Below are positions 34,761 to 44,887 of a stretch of 64,000 nt of DNA, piece by piece. Where the stretch lies: assembly GCF_013085545.1 (NCBI RefSeq), contig NZ_CP039543.1, positions 124,001 through 188,000 of the forward strand, read 5' to 3'. The translations under genes and the position numbers were made by a program. The first letter of the stretch is position 1. Each line of letters begins with the position of its first letter. The notes beneath the pieces are model-generated. The model worked only from the letters and a program-made list of their open reading frames with translations. It was not told the DNA's origin and searched no databases. This stretch comes from Oceanidesulfovibrio marinus. Its GTDB lineage: Bacteria > Desulfobacterota > Desulfovibrionia > Desulfovibrionales > Desulfovibrionaceae.

Positions 34761-35375
34761 TCATGAGTTGGAGCGTTGCTTGGCGGCTTTGTCCTTGAGC
34801 AGCGTGATGAGCTCTTCCGGAGTCTTGTTGAGCATGAAGTCCTGGAACTGGCTGCGATAGTTCTGCACCAGGCTCACGCCCTCGATGACCACGTCGTAGA
34901 TGCGCCACGCGCCGTTCGTCAACTCCATGCGGTAGTTGATGGGGAGCTTCTGGGCATTGCTGACCACCAGGGTGCGGATCTCCACCTGGTTATCGCGCAG
35001 CTGCGTGGCGTCGGTGTACTCCACGCGCTGGTTGTCGTACTTGTCCAGGGAATCGCGGTAGGTGGCTTCCAGCAGCTCGGACATGGCTTGGGACGCCTCA
35101 TTCTGCTGCTGCGGGGAAAACTGCTTCCAGTGAACGCCCAGGGCCCGGGCCGTGAGCGCCTTGAAATCGAAAATTTCGTTGATGTGGGTGCGCAGCTTGG
35201 AGTCGCGCTCCTGGCGATTGGCTCCGCCCTTGTAGGAGGAGTCGCCGAGGATGGAGAGAATCTGATCGATGGAGTTGCGTAAGGCCGATTCCGCATCGTC
35301 TGTCTGGGCAGCAAAGGCGCACGGCGTCAGGCACAGGCAGAGAAAAAGAACGACGGCGGTGCAAAGCATTCTCAT
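34761..35375 (-). CDS. mlaC: MlaC-family periplasmic phospholipid carrier
   Basis: 204 residues. Signal peptide to about residue 22 (P-C-A-F-A-A). The MlaC/Ttg2D domain shows I-F-D-F-K-A-L-T-A-R-A-L-G-V-H-W, L-L-E-A-T-Y-R-D-S-L-D and W-R-I-Y-D-V-V-I-E-G-V-S-L-V-Q-N-Y-R-S-Q-F. It ferries phospholipid between MlaA and the MlaFEDB complex. Position between mlaD and mlaA supports this. Confidence 0.93.
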   Translation of the reverse strand: MRMLCTAVVLFLCLCLTPCAFAAQTDDAESALRNSIDQILSILGDSSYKGGANRQERDSKLRTHINEIFDFKALTARALGVHWKQFSPQQQNEASQAMSELLEATYRDSLDKYDNQRVEYTDATQLRDNQVEIRTLVVSNAQKLPINYRMELTNGAWRIYDVVIEGVSLVQNYRSQFQDFMLNKTPEELITLLKDKAAKQRSNS

Positions 35376-35395
35376 GACGGATAGTACTCCCTGCT

Positions 35396-35845
35396 TCAGG
35401 AAACATTCCCGAAGACGTATTTGCTGATGAGCTCTTCAATGTCCACGGCCGATTCCGTATCGACGATCATGCCGTTGTTGCCCAGCATCTCCTGGGCCCC
35501 GCCGGGCGTCAGCTTGACGTACTTGTCGCCGATCAGGCCGCTCGTCTTGATCGAAGCGATGGTGTCCTCCGAAAGCTCCACGTCCTTGCCGATGCGCATG
35601 GAGACCAAGGCGGCGAATGTCTTGGGGTCGAGCTCGATTTCCGAGACCTTGCCCACGGGCACGCCCGCCACCTCCACCTGGGCGCCGGCCTTGAGCCCGG
35701 CCACCGAGGTGAACTTGGCCTTGACGACATAATCGTTGCCTCCGATTACCTCCATCTTGCCGAGCTTGATGGTGAGGTAGCCCACGCAGAGCAGGCCGAT
35801 AAGCACGAAAACGCCGACCCAGGATTCCTTGGTGTATTTCTTCAT
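35396..35845 (-). CDS. mlaD: MlaD-family MCE protein
   Basis: 149 residues, the short form. Single N-terminal span (V-G-V-F-V-L-I-G-L-L-C-V-G-Y-L), then one MCE domain (F-T-S-V-A-G-L-K-A-G-A-Q-V-E-V-A-G-V-P-V-G and G-D-K-Y-V-K-L-T-P-G-G). It would form the hexameric ring on the MlaE permease. The ATG at 35845 has GGAA upstream; ten extra residues to 35875 are possible but unlikely. A 90-bp gap with its own promoter candidate separates it from mlaF. Confidence 0.92.
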   Translation of the reverse strand: MKKYTKESWVGVFVLIGLLCVGYLTIKLGKMEVIGGNDYVVKAKFTSVAGLKAGAQVEVAGVPVGKVSEIELDPKTFAALVSMRIGKDVELSEDTIASIKTSGLIGDKYVKLTPGGAQEMLGNNGMIVDTESAVDIEELISKYVFGNVS

Positions 35846-35892
35846 TGCGAGTTCCGGGAGGATACCGAGATCCAATCCAATAATATGTCTAT

Positions 35893-35921
35893 GGTATATT
35901 AGTATTCACCGCACATGGCAA
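35893..35921 (-). promoter_or_regulatory. Candidate internal promoter for mlaD-mlaC-mlaA
   Basis: On the minus strand: TTGCCA (35921-35916), 17-base spacer, TATACC (35898-35893), 48 bases upstream of the mlaD ATG, in an AT-rich gap. It would allow periplasmic components to be made apart from mlaEF. Confidence 0.5.
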
Positions 35922-35935
35922 CAATGCGAAAGCGG

Positions 35936-36700
35936 TCAGTCAAGGGTGTTTTCGGGCTCCGGCTCCCGAGCCAGGAAGCGGCGCAGGTATGGATCGTTGG
36001 ACGACTCCATACCGGCGAGGTCTCCGGCGTAGGCCACGCGGCCTTCATTGAGCACCAGCACGTGGTCGGCGATCTCGTGCAGACTGGCCAGATCGTGGCT
36101 GACAACTACCATGGTGGAGCCGAGGCGCTGCTGCATGCGCTTGAGCATGCGGTCCATGGTGGCGGCGTTTACCGGATCAAGGCCGGACGTGGGTTCGTCG
36201 CACAGCAATAGGGGCGGATCGTTGACAATGGAGCGCGCCAATCCGCCGCGCTTCTTCATGCCGCCGGAAAGCTCGCTGGGGTAGTAGCCGCCGAACTCGT
36301 CCAGTCCCACCAGTTCCAGCTTGCTGTGGACCTTCTCCGCAATTTCCTTGTCCTTCATCCTGGTGTGCTCCTTGAGCGGCAGGGCCACGTTCTCCGCCAG
36401 GGTCAGGGAGCCGAGCAGGGCCCCGTCCTGGAAGAGCACGCCCATCCTGCGCCGGATGGAGCGGAAGTCCGAATGCGGCAGGGAGAACAGGTCGTTCCCG
36501 CCGATGAGGATGCGTCCCTTCATGGGCTTCATCAGCCCCAGAATATGCTTGAGCAGGGTGGACTTGCCACAGCCGGAGCCGCCCAGGATGACCGAGGTCT
36601 TGCCGGCCGGCAGCACGTCGGACACGCTCTCCAGCACCACGGTCTCGCCGTATCCGAGAGTCAGGTCGTTGAGCGTTATATCCCAGGAGTCGATGTCCAC
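35936..36700 (-). CDS. mlaF: MlaF-family ABC ATPase
   Basis: 254 residues. Walker A G-G-S-G-C-G-K-S-T, signature L-S-G-G-M-K-K-R-G-G-L-A-R, Walker B L-L-L-C-D-E-P-T-S-G-L-D-P (Cys in place of a usual hydrophobic residue). It energises lipid transport by the MlaE-MlaD complex. 19 bp after mlaE. It is a clear paralogue of the ATPase at 31011-31772. Confidence 0.93.
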   Translation of the reverse strand: MDIDSWDITLNDLTLGYGETVVLESVSDVLPAGKTSVILGGSGCGKSTLLKHILGLMKPMKGRILIGGNDLFSLPHSDFRSIRRRMGVLFQDGALLGSLTLAENVALPLKEHTRMKDKEIAEKVHSKLELVGLDEFGGYYPSELSGGMKKRGGLARSIVNDPPLLLCDEPTSGLDPVNAATMDRMLKRMQQRLGSTMVVVSHDLASLHEIADHVLVLNEGRVAYAGDLAGMESSNDPYLRRFLAREPEPENTLD

Positions 36701-36719
36701 AGCGAAAAATCCTTAGCAA

Positions 36720-37529
36720 TTACAGGAGGAAAGAAGTGAGCACGTAGTCGGAGACGAGGATGAACACGCAGGAGACGACCACGCCGGATGTCGTGGCGTT
36801 GCTCACGCCTTCCGGGCCGGAGCCGTCGCGCCTGAGGTGCGTGAAGTAGCCCATGAAGCAGCAGATGGTGGACACGATGACCGCAAAGGCGATGGATTTG
36901 TAGAACCCGCCCATGACGTCGTACATCTCCACCGCGGAGTTGATGCGCTGGAAGTATGCGCCTCGGTTGATATCCAGGAGCACCACGCCCGTGAGGTAGC
37001 CGCCGATGATGCCGATGACGTCGAACATGGCCGTGAGCAGGGGAAAGCTGATGAGGCAGGCGATGATCCTCGGGTTGACCAGGTAGCCCATGGCCGGAAT
37101 GTCCATGACCTCCAGGGCGTCGATCTGGTCGGAGATGCGCATTACGCCGATCTCCGCCGTCATGGAGGAGCCGGCGCGTCCTGTAAGCATGATGGCCGTG
37201 AGCACCGGGCCCAGCTCGCGGATCAGCGAGAGCGCCACGGCAGCGCCCAGAAGCCCTTCCGAGCCGAACTTGACCAGGGTGTAGTAGCCCTGGATGCCCA
37301 GCACCATGCCGGTGAACAGGCCGATGAGCGAGATGACGAAGACGGACTTGACGCCGATGAAGAATACCTGGCGGATGATCTTGCCAAGCTGGCCTCGTGC
37401 GGTCCAGCCGCTGGTGACGCCATGGAGGAAGAAGAGCACCACGGCGCCCATCTCGCCCAGGGCGCGTATGGCCGGGCGCCCGAGGGCTGCGAAAAAGGAT
37501 GGAATGGCGGATGGCGAGCTTGTTGGCAT
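36720..37529 (-). CDS. mlaE: MlaE-family permease
   Basis: 269 residues from ATG 37529, matching the usual ~260; an alternative ATG at 37619 adds 30 residues. Neither has a convincing ribosome binding site. The permease signature is R-E-L-G-P-V-L-T-A-I-M-L-T-G-R-A-G-S-S-M-T-A, followed by E-I-G-V-M-R-I-S-D-Q-I-D-A-L. No STAS domain is attached, unlike the paralogue at 31772-32884, and no separate mlaB is seen in this locus. First gene of mlaEFDCA. Confidence 0.9.
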   Translation of the reverse strand: MPTSSPSAIPSFFAALGRPAIRALGEMGAVVLFFLHGVTSGWTARGQLGKIIRQVFFIGVKSVFVISLIGLFTGMVLGIQGYYTLVKFGSEGLLGAAVALSLIRELGPVLTAIMLTGRAGSSMTAEIGVMRISDQIDALEVMDIPAMGYLVNPRIIACLISFPLLTAMFDVIGIIGGYLTGVVLLDINRGAYFQRINSAVEMYDVMGGFYKSIAFAVIVSTICCFMGYFTHLRRDGSGPEGVSNATTSGVVVSCVFILVSDYVLTSFLL

Positions 37530-37720
37530 GGGGGGAACCGGTTGGAGAAAGTGTACGAGCGTTCGCTTGTAACGCAAAAGGCCCGGAAAAGGAATGAGTA
37601 ATTTCTCCAATTTCCGCATCAGACAGGCGGCGCGCTACGCGACCGCTCGCTTCTGGAGCATTGGTTGCTCATGCCTTCCCCGGGCCACAAAGTCAAGACG
37701 GACCCAGTTGTGTGACGGGC

Positions 37721-38272
37721 TTACGGCAAGAAGACCACGGCGGAGATGGTCGTGGTCCACATGTTGCCCACACCCTTGGTCACGCAGGGCAGGGAGCGGG
37801 AGTCGATGATCTTGCCGCTCATGAGGTAGATCTCCCGGCGCTCGTCGTACGCGGTTTCGGGATCGAACTCGATGCCCTGGGTGGTGGCGAGCATGGTGGA
37901 GGCCAGGTCCTCGGCAAAGTCGCCGATTTCTTTTTCCTCCTGGCCGAAGGCTGTGTGCTCAGAGATATATCCGTAATGCTCGTGGTTGGCCGGAAAGGCC
38001 ATACCCACGCAGGAACCGACAAGGCGGCCCTTTTCGTTGGTGGCATTGCGCGCCATGACGCAGAAGGTGATCTGTCCGGCCTTGAGCTGCTGCACGCCCT
38101 CGTTCAGGTCCACGAGCTTGCAGTTGGGGGGGTATATGGACGAGACATACACCAGGTTCTGCTTCTCGATGCCTGCTTCGCGCAGGGCCAGCTCGAACGA
38201 TTGCAGCTTGTTCTTATGGACGCCGATGCCTTTGGTGAAGAAGGCGCGAGTCGGTACGAAGGATGGATGCAT
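37721..38272 (-). CDS. Pyruvoyl-dependent arginine decarboxylase
   Basis: 183 residues. ATG at 38272 follows GGAGGAG by eight bases; a frame extension to 38308 lacks support. The proenzyme cleavage region Y-V-S-S-I-Y-P-P-N-C is visible near residues 44-53; cleavage between the two serines would give the pyruvoyl cofactor on the larger chain. Conserved G-x-x-V-G-S-C-V-G and E-H-x-x-Y-G-Y-I-S-E-H follow. It converts arginine to agmatine, the first step of one polyamine route. No agmatinase or agmatine deiminase is nearby, so the gene is single. Confidence 0.88.
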   Translation of the reverse strand: MHPSFVPTRAFFTKGIGVHKNKLQSFELALREAGIEKQNLVYVSSIYPPNCKLVDLNEGVQQLKAGQITFCVMARNATNEKGRLVGSCVGMAFPANHEHYGYISEHTAFGQEEKEIGDFAEDLASTMLATTQGIEFDPETAYDERREIYLMSGKIIDSRSLPCVTKGVGNMWTTTISAVVFLP

Positions 38273-38593
38273 GCGTGTCGCTCCTCCCGTGGATTGTAGG
38301 TTTATCAAGGAGCGGGAAAGTAGCAGGGAACGAACCGCTCGTAAACGAGAAAAGCACAGGGTTCAATACTTTTTTTAGCATGAAATACCGCTGGCTGAAA
38401 CCCCGCCACCTCTACAATGCAAGAGGTTGGTATTCGGTGCTTTTTCAGTAGGCATGCCATACGTTCGGCACCCCTCTCGAACAATCCGTTTCGGGCTGGC
38501 GAACGTCCTCCTCGGCCGCCCAGAATATTCGCCTGCCCCGGGCGCATCAGGACCGTGCTTCCGGGGCATGGCATACTGCCGATCGTGGAGACG
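38273..38593. other. Intergenic region between arginine decarboxylase and chemoreceptor genes
   Basis: 321 bp. It contains the promoter region of the decarboxylase (no strong -35/-10 pair recognised), a short hairpin ACCTCT/AGAGGT at 38408-38427, and a TGCCCCGG/CCGGGGCA stem with a long loop at about 38536-38574 downstream of the chemoreceptor stop that lacks a T-tract. No open frame with coding character was found. Confidence 0.4.
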
Positions 38594-40630
38594 CTAGCTC
38601 TGGTTCTGCATCTTCTCAATGAGCTGGTTCAGCACCCGTGTTTGCTCCTCCAGCCCGGACAGGGACTCCTCGGTCTGGGACAGGGCCGTGGCAACCTCTT
38701 CCGCGATGCGTGATACGTCCATGACATTATGGTTGATCTCATCGGTGGCGCTGGATTGCTGCTCGGAAGCTGTCGCGATGGAGCGCACCTGATCCGACGC
38801 CTGGTTCACCAACTCCACGATGGTCGCGAGGGACTGGCCGGAGCGGCCGGCCATCTCGGTGGCTTCATCGATGTGGCGCACGGATTGATCCACGTTATTC
38901 ACGTTCTTGATCGTTCCCTGCTGGATGCCGGTAATGGCGTCGCCGACCTCTTTGGTGGCGGACATGGTCTTTTCGGCCAGCTTCCGGACTTCGTCGGCAA
39001 CCACGGCGAATCCGCGCCCGGCTTCACCGGCCCGCGCGGCTTCGATGGCTGCGTTGAGGGCCAGGAGATTTGTCTGGTCGGCGATGTCTGAGATGACGTC
39101 CATGATCTGGCCGATGCCCTGGACCTGCTCGCCGAGCTGCGTCATGTCGTGCTTGAGGTTGAGGGCCATGGACTGGGTTTCGCCTATGGACGCGATGACC
39201 GTGGCCACGATGTCCGAGCCCTCCTGGGCATTCTTGCGGGCGCTGTCCGAGGTGTCGGCCGCCGTTGCCGCGCTTCGGGCAACCTCGAGAACCGTTGCGG
39301 TCATCTCTTCCATGGCTGTCGCCGTCTCGCCCATCCGTTCGGACTGACTCGTGGCGCCCTGTGTCGATTGCTCTATTTGCCGGGATATGGCGTCAACGGC
39401 GTCCGTTATGGCTGCGACAACACTCTTCAGCTGCGCGGCGGCGTACAGCATGCCTTCCATACGGGCGTTCTCGGCGCTACGCCTTGCCTCCTCGGCGTCG
39501 GCCATGGCTGCGTTCGCCTTGGTGGTTTGCTCCGCTGCGATCTGTTCCTTGGCTTCCGCTTCGTCGATCTTGCCTTTGAGATTGTCCAGCATCGCTCCCA
39601 TGGCCCGTTGCAGGATGCCGATCTCATCCTTGCGGCTGCTCTTTACCGAGGTCGTCAGATTACCTTCCGATATGCGCGTCGCCGAATGGACCAGGGCGCC
39701 TATCGGCCGGAGCACGTTGAGGGACAGGATGACCCAGATGCCGACAGCCAGGAGGAGCGCCATGGCTGCGGACATGCCCAGGATGAGCAGGCCCGTCTCC
39801 CGCGCATCGGCAAAGGCGGCCTCCTTGATAACCGCCATGCCCGTGACCCAGCCCGTGGTCGGCTCCTTCTCGAACGTAATGAGCTTTTGAGCCCCCAAGG
39901 AGACGTCATCGAGGGTTCCGTTTTGGCTCTTGGCTATTTCCGGGCCGTAGCTCGTCTCGGTGTAGACGTTCAGCTTGCCCACCACGTTATCGTCCGGGTG
40001 GGCGATGACAACGCCATCGGGCGCGAGAATGAACGGGTAGCTGGTCGATGTTGCTATAGGTGCGACAAATTTTTCAGAAAAGGTTTTGATCCGCACTCCG
40101 GCGGAGAGCATGCCGATGACGTCTCCGTTCCTGTGGATAGGAGTGGCCACAACAAAGACGTGCTCGTTGAGTTCTTTTGAAAAAACAGGAGGGGAGACAG
40201 CGGTTTTTCCGGACATGACCGACTTGAAATAGCCCCGCTTCGCAAGATCGACGCCGACCATTTTCTTGTTGGTGCTCGTCAACACCGAACCGTTGGCATC
40301 TACAACGAGAATGCTATCGAATGTGGAGTGACGAGCCACGCTGTCGGACAACAAGTCCAGTGCGGCATCGTACACTCTGGGGTCATATGGGCCGAGAGTG
40401 ATGGCATTGATCACATCTTCAGTTTTTGAAAGGGTTACGAGCTCGTTCTTGATTCCGGTTGTCCACAGACCGATGGAGGTGTTGAGACTATGAACGGCTA
40501 TGACGGACTTTTCTGCAGCCACAATCTTCAGCGAGTGCGTACTGCGCTGGTATGATACCCAGGCGGTTATCGACATGCCGATGCAGATGAGAAGAACTGC
40601 AGGAATAAGAAATTTGGATTTGAGAGTCAT
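38594..40630 (-). CDS. Methyl-accepting chemotaxis protein with Cache sensor domain
   Basis: 678 residues. First span at 8-26, a periplasmic dCache-type domain to about 275 ([27 protein letters not shown]), second span 278-300, HAMP 300-355, then the signalling coiled coil with the hairpin tip [19 protein letters not shown]. Cache chemoreceptors usually sense amino acids or small organic acids. AGGGGGG precedes the ATG. Lies apart from other chemotaxis genes; no C-terminal CheR-docking pentapeptide is seen. Confidence 0.95.
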   Translation of the reverse strand: MTLKSKFLIPAVLLICIGMSITAWVSYQRSTHSLKIVAAEKSVIAVHSLNTSIGLWTTGIKNELVTLSKTEDVINAITLGPYDPRVYDAALDLLSDSVARHSTFDSILVVDANGSVLTSTNKKMVGVDLAKRGYFKSVMSGKTAVSPPVFSKELNEHVFVVATPIHRNGDVIGMLSAGVRIKTFSEKFVAPIATSTSYPFILAPDGVVIAHPDDNVVGKLNVYTETSYGPEIAKSQNGTLDDVSLGAQKLITFEKEPTTGWVTGMAVIKEAAFADARETGLLILGMSAAMALLLAVGIWVILSLNVLRPIGALVHSATRISEGNLTTSVKSSRKDEIGILQRAMGAMLDNLKGKIDEAEAKEQIAAEQTTKANAAMADAEEARRSAENARMEGMLYAAAQLKSVVAAITDAVDAISRQIEQSTQGATSQSERMGETATAMEEMTATVLEVARSAATAADTSDSARKNAQEGSDIVATVIASIGETQSMALNLKHDMTQLGEQVQGIGQIMDVISDIADQTNLLALNAAIEAARAGEAGRGFAVVADEVRKLAEKTMSATKEVGDAITGIQQGTIKNVNNVDQSVRHIDEATEMAGRSGQSLATIVELVNQASDQVRSIATASEQQSSATDEINHNVMDVSRIAEEVATALSQTEESLSGLEEQTRVLNQLIEKMQNQS

Positions 40631-40977
40631 CTACGTGTCCCCCCTGCACGAGATTAATATTCAAAGCAATATGATAGGCGGCTGTTTACATAGCCGCTAA
40701 TCGTATCCTTATGCAATGGATAAAACAGGCCGGGAACAATACATGAGATTAAGCAATTTTGTGTCTCATGTTGAGAGCGTTGCAGCTCATGCAATCGTAC
40801 AGTTGCCTGGGACGACATGAGCGCCGCACCTTTACTGGAGCAGGAGAATAGGAGGGATGGACCTTGGACAGCGCGAGCGGAACACGTATGGGCATCAAGA
40901 AAGCATGCGCACTTTCCTGGTATGAATCAAAAAAAACGCGGGCCGAAGCCCGCGTCGTATAGCGTTGCAGTGATCTG
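40631..40977. other. Intergenic region upstream of the chemoreceptor
   Basis: 347 bp, AT-richer than the surroundings. A hairpin GCGGCT/AGCCGC (40678-40697) lies in the probable chemoreceptor leader, and the terminator of the SPOR gene is at 40928-40955. No gene or strong promoter was recognised. Confidence 0.4.
40928..40955 (-). terminator. Rho-independent terminator after the SPOR-protein gene
   Basis: ACGCGGGC (40936-40943) and GCCCGCGT (40948-40955) around CGAA; on the minus strand the stem is followed by a run of eight T. Confidence 0.88.
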
Positions 40978-41829
40978 CTAGATGGGTTTCTTCTGGCGCA
41001 GGATGGTGCGATCCACGCCGATCCCGGCCAGCTTGGCCTTGAGCTCGCGTGTATCTTCCGGGCGGCCCCGGAACTGCACCAGCACGCGGTGCCAGGTCTT
41101 GTTCTCGCCCTTGCTCGGCATCACGTACGACTTGAACCCCAGGCCGGCAACCTTGGTGCGGAAGGACTCCGCGGCCTTGGAGTCTGCGAACGCGGCGATC
41201 TGGTAGACGTAGTCGTAAACCTGCTGGTCGCCTTCCTGGCCGGCCCCTTCCATGGTGTTCGCCTTTGCCGCCGTAGCCTGGGGTTTCTTGGCCTGGGCTG
41301 CGGCGTGCGCCGGTTCGTTGGTGGGCGCGGGCTCCGGAGGGGTCAGCAGATCATTTTTCTTGGGCGCTGCGGCCGCGGTCTGTTGCTTGGCCGCCGTCTG
41401 CGCCGGAGTGGTCGTGGCGGCCTTGGTGGCCTGCGCCTGCTTGGGAGCAGCCTGGGCCTGCTGCTGCGGCTTGGCCTGGGCGGCGGTCTGCTCCTTGGCT
41501 TCCGCGGCCGGCTTCAGATCATTGGCCGCCTGCTTGGGAGCGCCTTCCTTGAGCGAGTCGTAGAACTGCAGCTCCTCGGCCTTGAGCACCTCGTTGTTCG
41601 CGGAGGTGGCGTTGGTGCGGTTTTCGGACGGCATTATGCGCGCGAGCTCCGGCACTGTCTGCTCGGGACGGTAGCCGCGTCCCACGAGCACGCCGAAGAT
41701 GAAGACCCAGGTGACACCGATGAGCAGCACCGCGATGCTGGCCACCCAGCCGATAGTGCTCAGCTCCAGCTTGTAGCGCTTGCCGCCGGAACCTTCGGAC
41801 TTCTGTTTTTTGTTGAGCTCGAATTGCAT
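40978..41829 (-). CDS. SPOR-domain membrane protein
   Basis: 283 residues. A basic cytoplasmic N-terminus, one span at about 27-50 (W-V-A-S-I-A-V-L-L-I-G-V-T-W-V-F-I-F), a long Ala/Gln/Lys/Pro-rich periplasmic linker and a C-terminal SPOR domain (Y-Q-I-A-A-F-A-D-S-K-A-A-E and H-R-V-L-V-Q-F-R-G-R). SPOR domains bind denuded glycan strands at the division septum, so the protein is probably a FtsN/DedD-like cell-division or peptidoglycan protein. It follows argS by 27 bp and ends at a strong terminator. Confidence 0.88.
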   Translation of the reverse strand: MQFELNKKQKSEGSGGKRYKLELSTIGWVASIAVLLIGVTWVFIFGVLVGRGYRPEQTVPELARIMPSENRTNATSANNEVLKAEELQFYDSLKEGAPKQAANDLKPAAEAKEQTAAQAKPQQQAQAAPKQAQATKAATTTPAQTAAKQQTAAAAPKKNDLLTPPEPAPTNEPAHAAAQAKKPQATAAKANTMEGAGQEGDQQVYDYVYQIAAFADSKAAESFRTKVAGLGFKSYVMPSKGENKTWHRVLVQFRGRPEDTRELKAKLAGIGVDRTILRQKKPI

Positions 41830-41856
41830 TGCCAGTCTCCTTCCTTGCGTCTGTGC

Positions 41857-43536
41857 CTACATCCGGTCCGGAGCCGAGACGCCGAGCAGCCCCAGGCCGG
41901 TGCGAACGACCTGGGCGACAGTGGCGAGCAGGAGCAACCGGGCGACAACGGTGCGTTCATCGCCGGCGGCGAGAACGGGATGCGCGGTATAATAGCGGTG
42001 CAGCGATCCGGCGAGCTCCAGGAGGTAGCCGCTCACGTGGTGCGGGCTCAACGTCCTGGCAGCCGCGGAGACTGCATCCGGGAACTGATCGAGAAGGCGC
42101 AGCAGGGCGATGTCCTCGGGCGTGTTCAGGGCGGCCAGGGTCTCCGGCGTCGCGTCGGACGCGTCGGGAATGGTCCGTCCTTCCTCCACGGCCTTGCGCA
42201 TCAGCGAGTGGATGCGCGCATGCGCGTACTGCACGTAGAAGACCGGGTTGTCCATGGTCTTTGCCTTGACCAGCTCGAGGTCGAAGTCCAGCTTGGAGTC
42301 GCTCTTGCGCGAGAGAAAGATGAAACGCGCGGCGTCCGAGCCCACCTCGTGCACTACGTCGGCCAAAGTCTCGAACTCGCCGGCGCGGGTGGACATGGCG
42401 ATCTGCTCGCCCCCGCGAAGGAGGTTCACGAGCTGCACCAGCACGACCTCCAGGGCGTCGCGGCTCTTGCCCAGGGCCTCGACGGCGGCCTTCATGCGCG
42501 GGATGTAGCCGTGATGGTCCGCGCCCCAGACGTCCACCACGAGATCGAAGCCGCGGGCGTACTTGTTGGCGTGGTAGGCGATGTCCGAGGCGAAGTAGGT
42601 CAGGCTGCCGTCGGACTTGCGCAGCACGCGATCCTTGTCGTCGCCGAACAGCGTGGACTTGAACCAGAACGCGCCGTCTTCCTCGTAGGCCCGGCCCTGC
42701 TCCTTGAGCGCGGCCAGGGTCTTTTCCACGACGCCGGTTTCCACTAGGCTTAGCTCCGAGAACCACACTTGGTGCTCCACGCCGAAGTCCGCGAGATCCT
42801 TCTTGATGCCGTTCAGGATTTCAGTCATGGCGGCCACGCGGCAGATGTCCAGGGCGCTGGCTATGACGTCTGCGTCGTCGCTTTTGGCCGCGTCTGCCAG
42901 CTCGGGATGGTCCTTGAGCACGTCGGCGGCGATGTCTTCGATGTAGTCGCCCTTGTAGCAGTCCTCAGGCAGGACCACATCCATGCCCAGGCTTTGCTTC
43001 AGCCGCACCCACACGGACATGCCCAGAAGGTTCATCTGCCGGCCGGCGTCGTTGAGGTAGTACTCGGTCTCCACGTCGTGGCCGGTGAAGCGCAGGATGC
43101 GCGCAATGCTGTCGCCCAGGGCGGCGCCGCGGCCGTGGCCGATGTGCAGGGGGCCGGTGGGGTTGGCGGAGACGTACTCCACCTGGACCTTTTTGCCCGC
43201 GCCCACATCCACGTGGCCGTACTCGTCGCCGGCGCGCAGTATCTCCGGCACGGACTGCTGCCAGAAGGCAGGGGAGAAGGTGACGTTGACGAAGCCGGGC
43301 CCGGCAATCTCCACGCTGTCGATTTCCGGGTGGGTGGCCAGGTCGTCGGCCATACGCTGGGCGATGTCGCGAGGCTTGGCCTTGGCCTGGCCGGCCAGGA
43401 CCATGGCGAGGTTGGAGGCCAGGTCGCCGAACTTCTTGTCCTTAGGCGGTTCGAGACTGGCCTTGTCCGGCCATTGCAGGCCGGCCTGGCGGACGTGGTC
43501 CGAGAGGAGCTGGGTGAACAGGGTGAGTGCGCGCAT
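41857..43536 (-). CDS. argS: Arginyl-tRNA synthetase
   Basis: 559 residues, close to the usual length. N-terminal Add-1 domain, then the class I signature [10 protein letters not shown], catalytic core with Y-L-N-D-A-G-R-Q and W-G-A-D-H-H-G-Y, and the DALR anticodon-binding domain at the C-terminus ([12 protein letters not shown]). A canonical KMSKS is replaced by a R-K-S-D-S-K-like loop, which is common in ArgRS. ATG 43536 begins at M-R-A-L-T-L-F; the extension to 43665 is not protein-like. Forms a two-gene unit with the SPOR gene. Confidence 0.96.
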   Translation of the reverse strand: MRALTLFTQLLSDHVRQAGLQWPDKASLEPPKDKKFGDLASNLAMVLAGQAKAKPRDIAQRMADDLATHPEIDSVEIAGPGFVNVTFSPAFWQQSVPEILRAGDEYGHVDVGAGKKVQVEYVSANPTGPLHIGHGRGAALGDSIARILRFTGHDVETEYYLNDAGRQMNLLGMSVWVRLKQSLGMDVVLPEDCYKGDYIEDIAADVLKDHPELADAAKSDDADVIASALDICRVAAMTEILNGIKKDLADFGVEHQVWFSELSLVETGVVEKTLAALKEQGRAYEEDGAFWFKSTLFGDDKDRVLRKSDGSLTYFASDIAYHANKYARGFDLVVDVWGADHHGYIPRMKAAVEALGKSRDALEVVLVQLVNLLRGGEQIAMSTRAGEFETLADVVHEVGSDAARFIFLSRKSDSKLDFDLELVKAKTMDNPVFYVQYAHARIHSLMRKAVEEGRTIPDASDATPETLAALNTPEDIALLRLLDQFPDAVSAAARTLSPHHVSGYLLELAGSLHRYYTAHPVLAAGDERTVVARLLLLATVAQVVRTGLGLLGVSAPDRM

Positions 43537-43753
43537 ATGTCGGTTGCTCGAAGTGAGAAATTCGAATCTCTCTAAAAAATTTCTAGATTCTCCGATCCTC
43601 TCTACCATGCCTTGGTAAGGCTTGCAATACACATCCGCTGGAAAACGTAATGTTCCAGGCGGCATGCGTGGCTTTGCGTCCGGCAGGGACGAAAAGCGCG
43701 ACGCAGGTGGAGGGAATCGGCAAGGCCGCAGCCAGTGTGCAGAGCAGCAGGAA

Positions 43754-44710
43754 TCAGGCGGGGAATACGTCCCGCACGGCGTCCGGCTCGATCACGCTCT
43801 GCGTTTCAAACTCCTTGTCCTTGCCCAGGCACGCGGCCGTGAGCTTGGCCAGGACGGTCTTGGGGCCCAGCTCCAGGAACTGTCTGGCGCCGGCCTGCCA
43901 CAGGCCGTCCACGATCTCGATGTAGCGCACCGGCGAGATCATCTGCCGGCACATGATGTCCATGACCGCGGCCGGGTCGGACTCCGGACCAGCCGTGACG
44001 TTGAAGTACACGGGATAGCGCGGCGCGCCCCAGGACAGCTTTTTCATGAAGCCGGCCAGCTCGTTGGCGGCCTCCTGCATCAGCGGGCTGTGGAAAGCGC
44101 CGGATACGGGCAGCTTCACCAGCCGGCCCTTGCGCTCCTTCACGGGCTGGGCCATGGCGTCCACGGCCTCGGCCTCGCCGCTCACCACGTACTGGGAGGG
44201 GGAGTTGCGGTTGGCCAGCACCAGCAGCTTGCCGGTGGAGTCGCCCACCTCGCGCACCAGCTCTTCCACCGCGCCCTGGTCCAGCTTGAGCACGGCGGCC
44301 ATGGCGCCGCGTCCCTCGGGATCGGCCTCTGCCATCAGCCGGCCGCGCAGGGCCACGGTGTTGACGACGTCCTCCAGGGAAAGCACCCTGGCCGCGGCCA
44401 GTGCGCTGAACTCGCCCAGGCTGTGGCCGGTCATCATCGCCTTCACGCCGTTTTTCTCCAGCGCAGGCTCCAGCGCCATGAACACGCTGATGTTGACAAC
44501 GGTCAGGGCCGGCTGCAAGTAGCGTGTCTCGGCCATGGCCTCGGCGTCGCCATCCCAGTATATTTCGCGCAAGGCAGCGCCGGCGGCGGACTCCGCTTTT
44601 TTCCAGAGGTCCATCACATCGCTGGACGCCTCGGCCAGGCTGCGGCCCATGCCGGGTTCCTGGGAGCCCTGGCCGGGAAAGAGCAGGGCGGTCGTGGTCG
44701 TGGGGTTCAT
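43754..44710 (-). CDS. fabD: Malonyl-CoA:ACP transacylase
   Basis: 318 residues. F-P-G-Q-G-S-Q near the N-terminus, nucleophile elbow G-H-S-L-G-E, catalytic histidine in F-H-S-P-L-M and the Q-x-x-x-P-V-R-like M-I-S-P-V-R-Y segment. It loads malonate onto acyl carrier protein for fatty-acid synthesis. AAAGGAG lies seven bases before the ATG at 44710. Not next to other fab genes; it is divergent from rsmG. Alternative: a stand-alone acyltransferase for secondary metabolism, which I think less likely. Confidence 0.92.
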   Translation of the reverse strand: MNPTTTTALLFPGQGSQEPGMGRSLAEASSDVMDLWKKAESAAGAALREIYWDGDAEAMAETRYLQPALTVVNISVFMALEPALEKNGVKAMMTGHSLGEFSALAAARVLSLEDVVNTVALRGRLMAEADPEGRGAMAAVLKLDQGAVEELVREVGDSTGKLLVLANRNSPSQYVVSGEAEAVDAMAQPVKERKGRLVKLPVSGAFHSPLMQEAANELAGFMKKLSWGAPRYPVYFNVTAGPESDPAAVMDIMCRQMISPVRYIEIVDGLWQAGARQFLELGPKTVLAKLTAACLGKDKEFETQSVIEPDAVRDVFPA

Positions 44711-44887
44711 CGAGAACTCCTTTTCGAGGAATGGATTGCACCGCGTCGGAGGGAATACCACTCCGGCGGCGGGGAATGGGTACTAAAACATGCGGCCGGG
44801 GTTGGCAACCGCCTTGACGGATGCGCCTGGCGCAAGGGCTTGGAGCGGCTGCGCCGTCCGGCCCATAACAGATAATAGAGGATGCTT

